Source of the DNA: Bacteroidota bacterium | GTDB taxonomy: Bacteria > Bacteroidota > Bacteroidia > Cytophagales > Cyclobacteriaceae | NCBI GenBank assembly: GCA_027593175.1 | Contig: JAQCJI010000005.1 | Location: 1 to 60,696, forward strand | Length of the DNA stretch: 60,696 bases | Reading direction: 5' to 3' | Shown here: positions 46,509-55,056 of the stretch, in pieces | Position numbering within the stretch: position 1 is the stretch's first letter | Layout: every line of letters starts with the position of its first letter | Notes under the pieces: generated by a model | Seen by the model: only the letters and a program-made list of their open reading frames with translations | Database searches by the model: none | Told to the model about the DNA's origin: nothing | Program-made: the position numbers and the translations under genes

Positions 46509-48767
46509 TCAAACTACTCCCTTATCCGCATACAACACCAATCTCAGGATGTCGTAATCGTACTTGCCCTCAAAATGGGCATAATAGGCCTTCAAGGAAC
46601 TTAGTTTTTTGGGAACCCCTTGAATCTCCCAAACAGCTTCTTGAGCCACCAAAGCCTCTACCTGGATCTGACCAGTTTTGACTCCATGGCCAAGGTGAGT
46701 CATAATGGTTCCTAGAGTGTACCCCCTTTCAGTAGCAATTTCTTCCCCTGTTTTTCCATCAAGAAAAAGCCGAATACTCTGGTCCTTGGAATCTTCCTTT
46801 TTATCTCTAACTGACTTTTTCTCCTTGGATTTCTTCCTTCCGGACTTATTCTTGGTGGTTGCCGTCGCAGGCAATGCCTCCCGAAATTGGGACACTAGCT
46901 GCTGACGAAACTGCCTGATTCGCAGGTCCACCGCGTCCAAAGAACCAATTCCTTCTCCTTTAAGAATTCCTTGAATCAGCATGCTGCTCCTAGCAATGGC
47001 GGTGTACTTCGCAAGAAATTCCAGCTCTAACTCCTCCATAGATTGCTGGTAACTCTTCACCCGGGATAGTCGCTCAATTTTCACCAAGTGACGAAGTAAA
47101 ATTTTGGTCCCCTCTAAAAGCAGTTCCAAATAATAGGCAGACCCTTTTTCCAAGCGATCCAGCAACTTTACCTCTTCTTTCCGCTGAATCAAAAACTGCA
47201 ATTGCTGACGGAATTTGCGGGTATTTTCCCGCTCTACATCTAGAAGCTGGTACAGCGCAGGGAGGTCTGCCTGCAACTCTTCCTCCTCAAACTCCATGGA
47301 AGAGTCCTGCTCTTTCTGAAATTGGATTAGAGCCCCTATCAAACTCTCCAACTCAAAGGTTTGCTCAACTAATTGGAATAAATAGTTCTCTTGATGTACA
47401 CGTAGGAGCTCAGGTAAATCCTGATGACTTGACTTTTCATGGGTAAACCCAACCACCTTTGCATCCGAAAAAATCACCTCCGTTTGAATGCGCGTTCGTA
47501 AAATCAACCCTTCTAAACTCCTTAATCTACTCAGTGCCACATATACCTGCCCTGGAGCAAAGGCCTGCCCTACATCCACGATGGCTTTGTCAAAGGTCAG
47601 TCCCTGACTTTTGTGCACGGTCACCGCCCAAGCCAGTTTGATGGGATATTGAGAAAATGTACCAATAACCTCCTCTTCCAACTCCTTGGTTTCCGCGTTG
47701 AGCTGGTACCGTTTGTTCTCCCAATCCTCCTTTCTGAGCACATACTCCTCCTGCTGATCATCCATACGGACTTTTACCTCATCCGCAGCCAGTTGAATCA
47801 CGGTAGCCAATTTTCCGTTGAAGTAGGAGGCGTTCCCAGAGGAATCATTCTTGATAAACATCACCCGAGCCCCCTCTTTTAGTTCTAAGATCGGAGGTAG
47901 CGGAAACATACTTTCAGGGAATTCACGATCTAAGTCCGCATCGTAAAAAAAGGAGGGGAGAGCCAAGCTCCGCAACTCCCGCAAATTCAGTTCATCCGCC
48001 TTGTAATTGTGTGTGGTCAAGGTAATGCAAGGCATCAGCTCCTGAATCTCATCCAAGGATTTAAACTGCTGGTTTAGGCGGCGGACATCCTCTTGGGTGG
48101 GCTTATTGTCGCGTAGGTTGTTTAAAATTCGGATAAAGGTTTCGTCCTGCTGCCGGAAGATTTTATCCAACTCCAGGTAAATCAAACTGGACTGCTGTAG
48201 CGCTTTCGCTTCAAAAAAATGCATGGAAGTATAAAATCGGTTCAGCACGGCCCATTCCTCGTCCTTGACCACCGGAGGCAATTGATACAAATCACCAATC
48301 AACAGCACCTGAACTCCCCCAAAAGGAACCTCAAAGTTGCCCTTCACACTACGCATACGGTAATCAATGGCATCCAATATATCAGCACGCAACATGCTCA
48401 CCTCATCAATTACCAGCAGGTCTATGGCTTTTAGAACCTTCCTTCTAAGCTGGTTCAAAGGATGCCTTCTTGCCAACGTTTGCTGTGTAAAAAATCCCTG
48501 CTGATCAGTAAAGTTTCCCTCCGCCTCACGTGTGGGTAAAAAAGAACCAAAAGGCAGCAAAAACTGAGAATGGATCGTCACCCCCTTCGCATTAAGCGCA
48601 GCAATTCCCGTAGGAGCCAAGATTACAAAACGCTTGTGTGTGTACGCTGTGAGGTCTCGAAGAAAAGTAGTTTTTCCTGTACCTGCTTTACCCGTCAAAA
48701 AAATGGAAGCTCCCGTCGTATTTACAAATCTAGCCGCTAGCTCCAGTCGGTCCGTAGAACTATTCAT
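46509..48767 (-). CDS. PIF1/RecD-like superfamily 1 helicase with C-terminal HTH
   Basis: A 752-residue ATP-dependent DNA helicase. The N-terminal motor shows Walker A GKAGTGKT (26-33), Walker B LLVIDEVSML (about 117-126), QVLLIGDLYQLPPV (motif III), and the motif V/VI region AWAVTVHKSQGLTFDKAIVD and GQVYVALSRLRSLEGLIL. The part from about 470 on is helical and lysine-rich, ending in a helix-turn-helix like that of RecQ-type C termini (GKTGEEIATERGYTLGTI). This architecture is common in Bacteroidota, where it is annotated as HTH-containing helicase; its role is presumably repair or recombination. It is divergent from the paiB-like pseudogene. Confidence 0.88.
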   Translation of the reverse strand: MNSSTDRLELAARFVNTTGASIFLTGKAGTGKTTFLRDLTAYTHKRFVILAPTGIAALNAKGVTIHSQFLLPFGSFLPTREAEGNFTDQQGFFTQQTLARRHPLNQLRRKVLKAIDLLVIDEVSMLRADILDAIDYRMRSVKGNFEVPFGGVQVLLIGDLYQLPPVVKDEEWAVLNRFYTSMHFFEAKALQQSSLIYLELDKIFRQQDETFIRILNNLRDNKPTQEDVRRLNQQFKSLDEIQELMPCITLTTHNYKADELNLRELRSLALPSFFYDADLDREFPESMFPLPPILELKEGARVMFIKNDSSGNASYFNGKLATVIQLAADEVKVRMDDQQEEYVLRKEDWENKRYQLNAETKELEEEVIGTFSQYPIKLAWAVTVHKSQGLTFDKAIVDVGQAFAPGQVYVALSRLRSLEGLILRTRIQTEVIFSDAKVVGFTHEKSSHQDLPELLRVHQENYLFQLVEQTFELESLIGALIQFQKEQDSSMEFEEEELQADLPALYQLLDVERENTRKFRQQLQFLIQRKEEVKLLDRLEKGSAYYLELLLEGTKILLRHLVKIERLSRVKSYQQSMEELELEFLAKYTAIARSSMLIQGILKGEGIGSLDAVDLRIRQFRQQLVSQFREALPATATTKNKSGRKKSKEKKSVRDKKEDSKDQSIRLFLDGKTGEEIATERGYTLGTIMTHLGHGVKTGQIQVEALVAQEAVWEIQGVPKKLSSLKAYYAHFEGKYDYDILRLVLYADKGVV

Positions 48768-48812
48768 TCCACTAAATTAGTTTTTTGTTGCTTACCTTAA
48801 GGGTGCTTCGTA

Positions 48813-48830
48813 AAAATTACTAGTAATTTT
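48813..48830. repeat. Perfect 18-bp palindrome between helicase and paiB-like genes
   Basis: AAAATTACT followed at once by AGTAATTTT is a perfect 18-base palindrome with no spacer, 50 bases before the paiB-like start and 45 bases before the helicase start. Its size and position suit a dimeric regulator binding site for one or both divergent genes. Confidence 0.6.
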
Positions 48831-48880
48831 CGGGGAAGACGCAGAATGGGCAACTAAGTTCGGTATTCCCCCAAATTTCC

Positions 48881-49505
48881 ATGTATATCCATCCGCTCAA
48901 CTCATGGGAAACGGAAACTGAAGTTCAGGAATTTATTCAAAAAAACTCTTTTGCTACCCTCTATTCCCAAGTGAATGGAAAACCCTGGGCCACCCACCTT
49001 CCTGTATTTTTGGAAAAGAAAACGAATAGAGGTTTTATCCTTAATGGGCATCTTGCCAAAGTCAACACCCAAGCAAAGCGACTTGCAAACCTTGAGGAGG
49101 TATTGGTGGTATTCCATGGCCCTCACGCCTATATCTACTCCTCTTGGTATCCCCTCCCCCGCCCACCTGGAATTATTGGCCGTGCATGTTTACGGAAAGG
49201 CAAGATGCATCGAAGGCGAGGAACTCCTGCACCACCTCAAATCCCTCGTCGATCACTATGAAGAAGGAAGACCCAATCGCGTGCAGGTAGAAACCATGTC
49301 TCCAAGCTATTTGGAAGGTCAAATTCGCGCCATTTTAGGCTTTGAAATCGAAGTCAAGGAAGTTCACGCTAGTGCAAAACTTTCCCAAAACCGGGACGAT
49401 GAGAATTACGGACGTGTCGTTAAGCAGCTTGAACAAAGTTCCATACCGGGCGACTTAGAAGTGGCTGAAGAAATGCGAAAACGAAGACAGACCGTCGATA
49501 GGTAG
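48881..49505 (+). pseudogene. PaiB-like FMN-binding regulator, two frameshifts
   Basis: The first frame (from ATG 48881) gives the N-terminal half of a PaiB-family FMN-binding protein: MYIHPLNSWETE, ATHLPVFLE, GHLAKVNTQAK, VVFHGPHAYIYSSWY. It then breaks. The second half (LAVHVYGKARC, LLHHLKSLVDHYE, MVSPSYLEGQI-like MSPSYLEGQI, AKLSQNRDDEN) continues in another frame to a TAG at 49503-49505. The expected TWNY motif between them appears in the third frame at about 49165-49176. So there are two single-base losses, one in the C-rich run 49151-49164 and one in the TT at 49176-49177. Restoring both gives about 208 residues, the normal PaiB length. All other conserved parts are intact, so recent mutation or homopolymer sequencing errors are equally possible. 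Confidence 0.85.
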
Positions 49506-49526
49506 TGTTCAGGATTCGACCTTTGT

Positions 49527-49640
49527 AAGAAGCAAGAGATTAGAGGCAAGAAATAGGATAAAATCCTGCTTAATAGGCAGGATTTCATTAGCAGCAGGAC
49601 TGTGTCTAATCTCTTTGTCTTGCCTCTTGGCTCAAAAGTC
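49527..49640. repeat. Intergenic element: hairpin flanked by inverted purine-rich repeats
   Basis: The centre is a perfect 9-bp hairpin (AAATCCTGC at 49561-49569, complement at 49577-49585). On either side lie two motif pairs in inverted orientation: AGAGATTAGA (49535-49544) with 49605-49614, and GAGGCAAGA (49543-49551) with 49618-49626. Their order is not nested, so they do not make one long stem; they look like copies of one purine-rich repeat on opposite strands. The element fills the gap between the convergent paiB-like and GH109 genes and may be one of a dispersed family. Confidence 0.5.
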
Positions 49641-49687
49641 TCTTTTATGCCATATTTCGTGCCTCGTAAATCGTGCTTGATACTTTT

Positions 49688-51094
49688 TTAAACCCTCACT
49701 TTGGTCGTGCCTCCACCTTTCAAGGTGATTTCCACAGGTTTATTGGTTTTCCAATGTCCCCCAGTAAAATCAGGAATATCGATGGAGTTGGAGCGATTGG
49801 CTACCGACCACTCACTCATCGGAGTAATGCAACTCCACAAGGCCGCATCATACACATCCTGATCTAGTGCAAGTCCATTGCGCAAGCAATCAATTAGCCT
49901 CCAGTCCATCATGAAATCCATCCCTCCATGTCCTCCAATCTGCTTGGCTAGTTCACCTACCTTTTGGACAATCTCTGGCGTGTATTTTTCCTTTAGTGCC
50001 ATCATCTCCTCCTCCTTCATCCAGCTATGCCCTTTAGCTACTTTTTGTTCGGGGTATTTTTGAGCGTATCCCTCGGTACCACTCACAACATGCAAACGGG
50101 AATACGGCCTAGGCGAGGTCACATCGTGCTGTATGACGATGCTTTTCCCCTTTTTGGTTTTTACTACAGTGGTATTCATGTTGCCTCTATAGGTCTTGGC
50201 TGCATAGGAATTCCAAAACGAATCCTGCTCTGCCAGTTCCTGGGCTTTTTTCTGCATCTGAAAATCCTGAGTTGATAAGGAGGTCAAGTAATCCATCTGA
50301 TCCCCTCGATTGATATTCAAAATCTGACTGATCGGACCTAAGCCATGAGTGGGATACAGGTTGCCATTTCTGAAATTCTCCTCTAGTCTCCACATTCCTT
50401 GATAGCCTTTGTCCTTATCAAAATTGAGAAACATCAAGTCGTGGATATAGGCACCTTCCACATGCACCACTTCTCCAAAGAAGCCCTCACGAGTCATCTT
50501 TAAGGTCATCAACTCAAAGAAGTCATAGCAGCAATTTTCCAACTGCATGCAATGTTTTTTGGTACGCTCGGAAGTTTCTACCAGCTGCCAGCAATCGTCT
50601 AAAGTGCGCGCAGCAGGCACCTCCACCGCGGCATGCTTGCCTGACTCCATGGCATAAACTGCCATAGGCGTATGCCACTCCCAAGGTGTAGTAATGTAAA
50701 TCAGATCTAAATCAGGCCGCTCACACATTTTCTTCCAGGCAAAAGGCGAGCCCGAATACAAATCAGGACGATGGATACTGCCTTCCAACGATTTTTTAGC
50801 CTTCTCCGCACGTTCTGGCAATAGGTCACAAAGTGCTTTGATCTCCACTCCATCAATTTTACTCAAACGATCTACAGCCCCAGGCCCACGATTGCCCAAA
50901 CCAACTATTCCTACCCTCACCACATCTAGCTTAGGTGCCGCAAAGCCAGACATATTGAAAGACTGGATTCGAGAAGCCCCAAAAGAGGCTTCCAAAGGTA
51001 AAACTTTCATGGATTCTGCCAAGGTGCTTCCTGCACCAAATAGTCCTAGGCCTGCGAGCCCCGTGGTCTTTAAAAATTCTCTTCTTCGATTCAT
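49688..51094 (-). CDS. Gfo/Idh/MocA-fold protein, GH109-type glycosidase
   Basis: The 468-residue product begins with a twin-arginine signal (MNRRREFLKTTG), so it is exported folded with cofactor. A Rossmann fold follows (GIVGLGNRG, about 62-70), then the conserved VEVPAART near 150, HDLMFLNFDKDKGYQGMWRLEE split in the family as here, YPTHGLGP, GGHGGMDFMMDWRLIDCL, and SEWSVANRS near the C terminus. These shared motifs place it with GH109, NAD-dependent alpha-N-acetylgalactosaminidases, rather than ordinary oxidoreductases. It stands alone, without TonB/SusD genes. The substrate preference is inferred from the family only. Confidence 0.85.
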   Translation of the reverse strand: MNRRREFLKTTGLAGLGLFGAGSTLAESMKVLPLEASFGASRIQSFNMSGFAAPKLDVVRVGIVGLGNRGPGAVDRLSKIDGVEIKALCDLLPERAEKAKKSLEGSIHRPDLYSGSPFAWKKMCERPDLDLIYITTPWEWHTPMAVYAMESGKHAAVEVPAARTLDDCWQLVETSERTKKHCMQLENCCYDFFELMTLKMTREGFFGEVVHVEGAYIHDLMFLNFDKDKGYQGMWRLEENFRNGNLYPTHGLGPISQILNINRGDQMDYLTSLSTQDFQMQKKAQELAEQDSFWNSYAAKTYRGNMNTTVVKTKKGKSIVIQHDVTSPRPYSRLHVVSGTEGYAQKYPEQKVAKGHSWMKEEEMMALKEKYTPEIVQKVGELAKQIGGHGGMDFMMDWRLIDCLRNGLALDQDVYDAALWSCITPMSEWSVANRSNSIDIPDFTGGHWKTNKPVEITLKGGGTTKVRV

Positions 51095-51230
51095 GGATTT
51101 GTTCTTTTTTGGGTTTGCATACTCTAGTTACTAAAAAATCAAAAAAAATCCCTGCTGCCAATCAAAATCAACAGAAAAAATCACTTGAGTCGCTATCTAG
51201 GTACTGAAATAAACAAAGAAAAATCTGATC

Positions 51231-51986
51231 CTAATTTTCTGGAATAGGAGAGGTTTTGATATTTTCCAAATTAATTTCTGAAAGCTTTCCCAAAGCCCCA
51301 GACTCATACAGCACCTGCATGGAATCCAATGGAGTTTCTTTATTTACAGCTTTCAAATTGTTGTAATCTTGAAATCGTATCCCCCAAATTTCTTGAGCCG
51401 CCCGAACTTCTCGCATACGAACACCGCCACCATCGGTATTGTAGCTGTAGGCGATGTAGTCCATTCGGTAATCATCAAGGCCAAACCAGTATAAAAACTC
51501 ATCTTCGAAATGTTCTCCTCCACCTTCCGCTTGAAAGGTAACCTTGATCAAATGATATTTTTTACCCTTGATGGAGGTTTGACCAAGGTAAGTTTTGATC
51601 GCCGCAGCATCATTCAGTCCATATGGCAAGAAAGCAAAATAGGCCACAGAATTAACCGACTGTGAAAATGCTCCAATTCGCTCTTCGGTTAAGGTATCCA
51701 CCAACACTCCATTAACCTTCCGTGTAAATCCAGCATTATTCAAAACGTCCACCACCTGACCAGTGGAGTCGGGAAACTCCCTGCGGTATTCAAAGGAGGT
51801 TTGTGACTTGAAAATAGCATAATGTATACCCCTGAAATCAAAAGCAATGACCGTTTTTTCATAAAGATCTCCCCCATAGGCAGTAATGGCCACATCAATA
51901 ATTTTCTCTGCATCGCTTCTGGAATCACAAGAAACTCCCAAAAATGAAAGGAATACTAGAACCAAGCTGAGCACCAAAGTTTTCAT
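51231..51986 (-). CDS. DUF6503-like lipoprotein
   Basis: A 251-residue lipoprotein: signal peptide MKTLVLSLVLVFLSFLGVSC with lipobox cysteine 20. The ATG at 51986 is chosen; the open frame extends upstream to 52139 but this overlaps the end of the next gene and lacks a signal. The mature part (AEKIIDVAITAYGGDLYEK, FDFRGIHYAI, FAFLPYGLND, YYWFG-like FLYWFGLDDYRMDYIAY) resembles the DUF6503 lipoproteins and more loosely the next gene. Function unknown; LolA/LppX-like folds that carry lipid are one possibility. It is last in the minus-strand cluster, 58 bases after the preceding gene. Confidence 0.72.
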   Translation of the reverse strand: MKTLVLSLVLVFLSFLGVSCDSRSDAEKIIDVAITAYGGDLYEKTVIAFDFRGIHYAIFKSQTSFEYRREFPDSTGQVVDVLNNAGFTRKVNGVLVDTLTEERIGAFSQSVNSVAYFAFLPYGLNDAAAIKTYLGQTSIKGKKYHLIKVTFQAEGGGEHFEDEFLYWFGLDDYRMDYIAYSYNTDGGGVRMREVRAAQEIWGIRFQDYNNLKAVNKETPLDSMQVLYESGALGKLSEINLENIKTSPIPEN

Positions 51987-52044
51987 AACCACGATTTTGT
52001 TAAAATTAAAATTACTTATTTCAAAAGAAAACAAGCGCAAGAAA

Positions 52045-52767
52045 TTAATAAACCAACTCAAAGTTTGAGTAGCGATACTCCGCACGGAGAAACAAGCGAT
52101 TTCCTGCCGCATCAACCCGCCAACTTTCTCGCTTGCCATGGAATAACATTTTTTCAGCTTTTTCTCTGGATAAATCGTATATCCTGCTCCGGTGGTCCTT
52201 CAATTGCACCTCATTGCCTACCATCACATACTCCTTTGGATCAAAATAATACCACCAGGTATCCGTATCTGGACCATAATCTACTCGGATTGACTCCACT
52301 TCCTTTCCAGTATCTAATATCTTTTTCCCCTCATTGATAAGTTTACCTCCCTTATCCAATAACTTCCAGGGCTGTGCAACGGTATAAAATGCCGCATCAA
52401 AATCCTTCCTTTTTGCAGACAAAAAATCGGGGTTCAAGACCTCATTATCACCCATCTGATACCGGAAAGTTGCACCATCCCAACTCATCCAATGCGCAAT
52501 GCTATCTTTTGTCCAGCTTATTTTTCCTTCAAACCGTAGGGTAAACCGAAACTCATGCCACTGATCTAATTCGGATTCAATATTCCCTTCTGCATCTAGC
52601 AGGCGTGTCCACTTGCGGAATTTAATTCCCTCTAATTTCTCCCACCCTTCCTTACCACCATGGGCTTCAATGGACTTTTCCATAAGATCCATCGCCTGAT
52701 CGACCGGATTTGGCGCGCAGGCCGACCAACTAATAAGTAGAATAAAAAGTAAAACCGTGTTTTTCAT
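52045..52767 (-). CDS. DUF6503-like lipoprotein
   Basis: A 240-residue lipoprotein, signal peptide ending ISWSAC (lipobox). Mature region begins MDLMEKSIEAHGGKEGWEKLEGIKF, the A-H-G-G-x-x-x-W start seen in DUF6503 and outer-membrane sorting-like proteins, then IAHWMSWDGATFRYQMGD, YTVAQPWKLLD and TWWYYFDPKEYVMVG. The start ATG at 52767 shares one base with the TGA of the upstream mannosyltransferase-like gene (TGATG), so the two are translationally coupled. It may be a paralogue of the neighbour at 51231 and of 24541. Function unknown. Confidence 0.72.
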   Translation of the reverse strand: MKNTVLLFILLISWSACAPNPVDQAMDLMEKSIEAHGGKEGWEKLEGIKFRKWTRLLDAEGNIESELDQWHEFRFTLRFEGKISWTKDSIAHWMSWDGATFRYQMGDNEVLNPDFLSAKRKDFDAAFYTVAQPWKLLDKGGKLINEGKKILDTGKEVESIRVDYGPDTDTWWYYFDPKEYVMVGNEVQLKDHRSRIYDLSREKAEKMLFHGKRESWRVDAAGNRLFLRAEYRYSNFELVY

Positions 52768-54098
52768 CAACCGAATATATTGGTTCTTTCCTTCCGAAAA
52801 TAATCCAAATACAGCCCGAAAAAAACTAATCCATATTCAAGAAATAAAAAAAACGGTTTTTCCTCAACAGGAAACTGGCTGTAGGCTTGATAAGAAAAAA
52901 TCGCCCCAAAAGACCAAAGCAGAAATGTCCATTGCCTTGTCAATATCGACAAGGCCAAACCTGGCAAAAGGTACCAAGGATGAACCACTGGCTGCAGCAA
53001 AAAATACAACAAATACAGCTGCACCCACAACCCAATCATTCCCTCAAGAGTAGCCTTAGAACGCTTCCAAGACATCCAAATCACTCCAAAAACCGTGATA
53101 ACCATGCCTATTTTTGTTAGCACCCCAATAACATTGTAACCTACCCACCAATAACCCATTGCTCGAAAAAGGTAATATACAGAAGCATTAAACTCAAACT
53201 TTCCCTGATAAAGCTGTAAGCTTTGAAAGAAATTTTGCCAGGCACCCCCAACTACTAAAGGTAAAAAACAAAGCAAACCTATTCCAATTGCCAGTCCCCA
53301 GAAACGGACAGATGTTCGAACCTCCCTCCAAAACAAGAAAGAAAGAGCCAAAAGCAAAGGAAGTAATTTCATGCCAATGGCCAGCCCCAAATACATTCCT
53401 GAATCCCCAAGCTTCTGCCGAGATAAGGAAGCAATGGACGCCAATAGAAAAAAGAGAACTAGTCCTTCAAAGTGGAGGTTACCCACCACTTCTAGGATAA
53501 CGAGCGGATTAAACCAGTAGAAAATGACCTGTTTTTGGGGAAGCTGAAACTTAGATAGCAACCACCAGAGCAGGGAGAATACCCCAACTTCAGCTAATAA
53601 AAGTAGGCACCGAATTGCCCAATAGCCTTTTTCAAGATGGCCTTGTGCAATCTGAGCCACCACCCAAAATACGGCTTGGTTCAACGGAGGATAGACTGAA
53701 AAATAAGTAGGCGAATTTAACTCCTCGAAAAGTTGGTTGCGGTACCCTGCTTCCGCCTCCCCTTGCTGTGCTAGTACTTGTGCCGGAGTGAAGAAGTAAG
53801 GATTCTGACCTTGCCGTAACAGCTCTCCATCCCATAAAAATCGAACTCCATCCTCAGACCACTGAGGAGCAAAAAAGAAGATAGAAACTCGAAAGATTAC
53901 CCCAAGGCCCAAAAACAACCAGAAACTTTCCTTCCTGCCGGCAAGGAAGTAGCTACCAATCATTCCACCAAAACCAAGTGCAAAGAGGATAAAAGTTAGG
54001 AGAAAATTTTCCCGAGGAACTTGCGCCAACAAAAATAGAGTGACTCCAAGAAGAAGAAGTGAAGCAACTTTTAAGACCTGTTTAAAATGAGTGCTCAA
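52767..54098 (-). CDS. Polytopic membrane glycosyltransferase (GT87/mannosyltransferase-like)
   Basis: A 443-residue integral membrane protein with about 11-12 hydrophobic segments. An early periplasmic loop has APQWSEDGVRFLWDGELLRQGQNPYFF, holding the acidic D residues expected in GT-C fold enzymes (first loop D/E motif), and SVYPPLNQAVFW, with the paired prolines seen in PIG-M/GT87-type proteins; LLPGLALSIL and HPWYLLPG lie near the end. GT-C enzymes use polyprenyl-phosphate sugars as donors and work on the outer face of the inner membrane. Its neighbour at 55057 looks like a polyprenyl-phosphate sugar synthase, which would supply that donor. The precise sugar is unknown. Confidence 0.8.
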   Translation of the reverse strand: MSTHFKQVLKVASLLLLGVTLFLLAQVPRENFLLTFILFALGFGGMIGSYFLAGRKESFWLFLGLGVIFRVSIFFFAPQWSEDGVRFLWDGELLRQGQNPYFFTPAQVLAQQGEAEAGYRNQLFEELNSPTYFSVYPPLNQAVFWVVAQIAQGHLEKGYWAIRCLLLLAEVGVFSLLWWLLSKFQLPQKQVIFYWFNPLVILEVVGNLHFEGLVLFFLLASIASLSRQKLGDSGMYLGLAIGMKLLPLLLALSFLFWREVRTSVRFWGLAIGIGLLCFLPLVVGGAWQNFFQSLQLYQGKFEFNASVYYLFRAMGYWWVGYNVIGVLTKIGMVITVFGVIWMSWKRSKATLEGMIGLWVQLYLLYFLLQPVVHPWYLLPGLALSILTRQWTFLLWSFGAIFSYQAYSQFPVEEKPFFLFLEYGLVFFGLYLDYFRKERTNIFG

Positions 54099-55003
54099 AG
54101 TCCTAATTCCTTGCGAAGGGGTTCATACACTTTCTCATTTTGTTTCCAATATGGCAACTGCCTAAAGTGAATGCGTGTGGCAGTAGTTACTTCTGACTGT
54201 CCATTTACCTTGGTCCACGTTTCCGTAAAACCGGTAATCTCGTAGGGAAATAATTGCTGGTAACGAATGGCAATCTTCCTGCCAATTTCTTCATAGACTA
54301 TCGTCAATTCGAATTGATCCGAGTCAAGCGCTTTTCGTGAAATTGTCGCCTGCTCTGGCTTCAGCGGAATATGTGCAAAGCGCTGAAATATAATACTCGG
54401 AATTAAGGACACATTGCCAAGAGGAACCAAATTGGGGTTAAGGCGGATTATCGTAAAAATCTCCTCTTCTGTTTTCCCATCCAGTTTGGACTCCAAATCC
54501 CCTTCAGATTCAAAATAGGAAAATTGCTTGGCTGTATATTTTCCATTCTTATGGTTGAGTTGCGTATAGGATTGCCCACACCACTCGGTCACCGAAGCAG
54601 TCAACTTGGGTGCTGGACTATCATCGTAAACAGGGGTAAATACCGACAACATGGTATGGTAGGGATATACACCCGTCACAAACTCTCGAGTCATATTCAA
54701 CTTCAATACCTTTTGTGCATCGGAAGGCCTATCCTCAGGAACATCCAACTTCACCTGTTTACTTTTCGAAAAATCTTCGGTAACAAAAATCATCACTGCC
54801 TTTCCCTGTCGAAGTTCACCATACCTGCTTTGCTGTAAATCAAATACATTAATTTCAGCCGTTCCTTTGTACCAATAGCTTGCAAATTGGGTTTCTACTA
54901 CCCCTTCTCTTCCAGGATTAGCACATGAAAACAGCAGAAGAACAAAGCCCCAAAAAATGAGAAAGGGAGCGATCAGGCTATTTTTATAGGGAGTTCCTAC
55001 CAC
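54095..55003 (-). CDS. Uncharacterised lipoprotein, often mislabelled as Maf
   Basis: The product of about 302 residues has a lipoprotein signal peptide ending LLLFSC. The mature part begins ASYWYKGTAEINVFDLQQSRYGEL, continues AVMIFVTEDFSKSKQVKLD, a VTGVYPYHTMLSVFTP strand, and ends with TATRIHFRQLPYWK. This family is common in Bacteroidota and is sometimes called septum formation inhibitor Maf, but it has none of the Maf pyrophosphatase motifs. No ATG start fits: GTG at 55003 gives a good signal peptide, TTG at 55024 or 55087 are alternatives. It overlaps the downstream gene by 4 bases. Its role in the glycosyltransferase operon is unknown. Confidence 0.72.
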   Translation of the reverse strand: MVGTPYKNSLIAPFLIFWGFVLLLFSCANPGREGVVETQFASYWYKGTAEINVFDLQQSRYGELRQGKAVMIFVTEDFSKSKQVKLDVPEDRPSDAQKVLKLNMTREFVTGVYPYHTMLSVFTPVYDDSPAPKLTASVTEWCGQSYTQLNHKNGKYTAKQFSYFESEGDLESKLDGKTEEEIFTIIRLNPNLVPLGNVSLIPSIIFQRFAHIPLKPEQATISRKALDSDQFELTIVYEEIGRKIAIRYQQLFPYEITGFTETWTKVNGQSEVTTATRIHFRQLPYWKQNEKVYEPLRKELGL

Positions 55004-55056
55004 TTTTTCATATTTAAATACCAATCGTTGAAAACTAGGTGACTGCTTTAAAGGCA

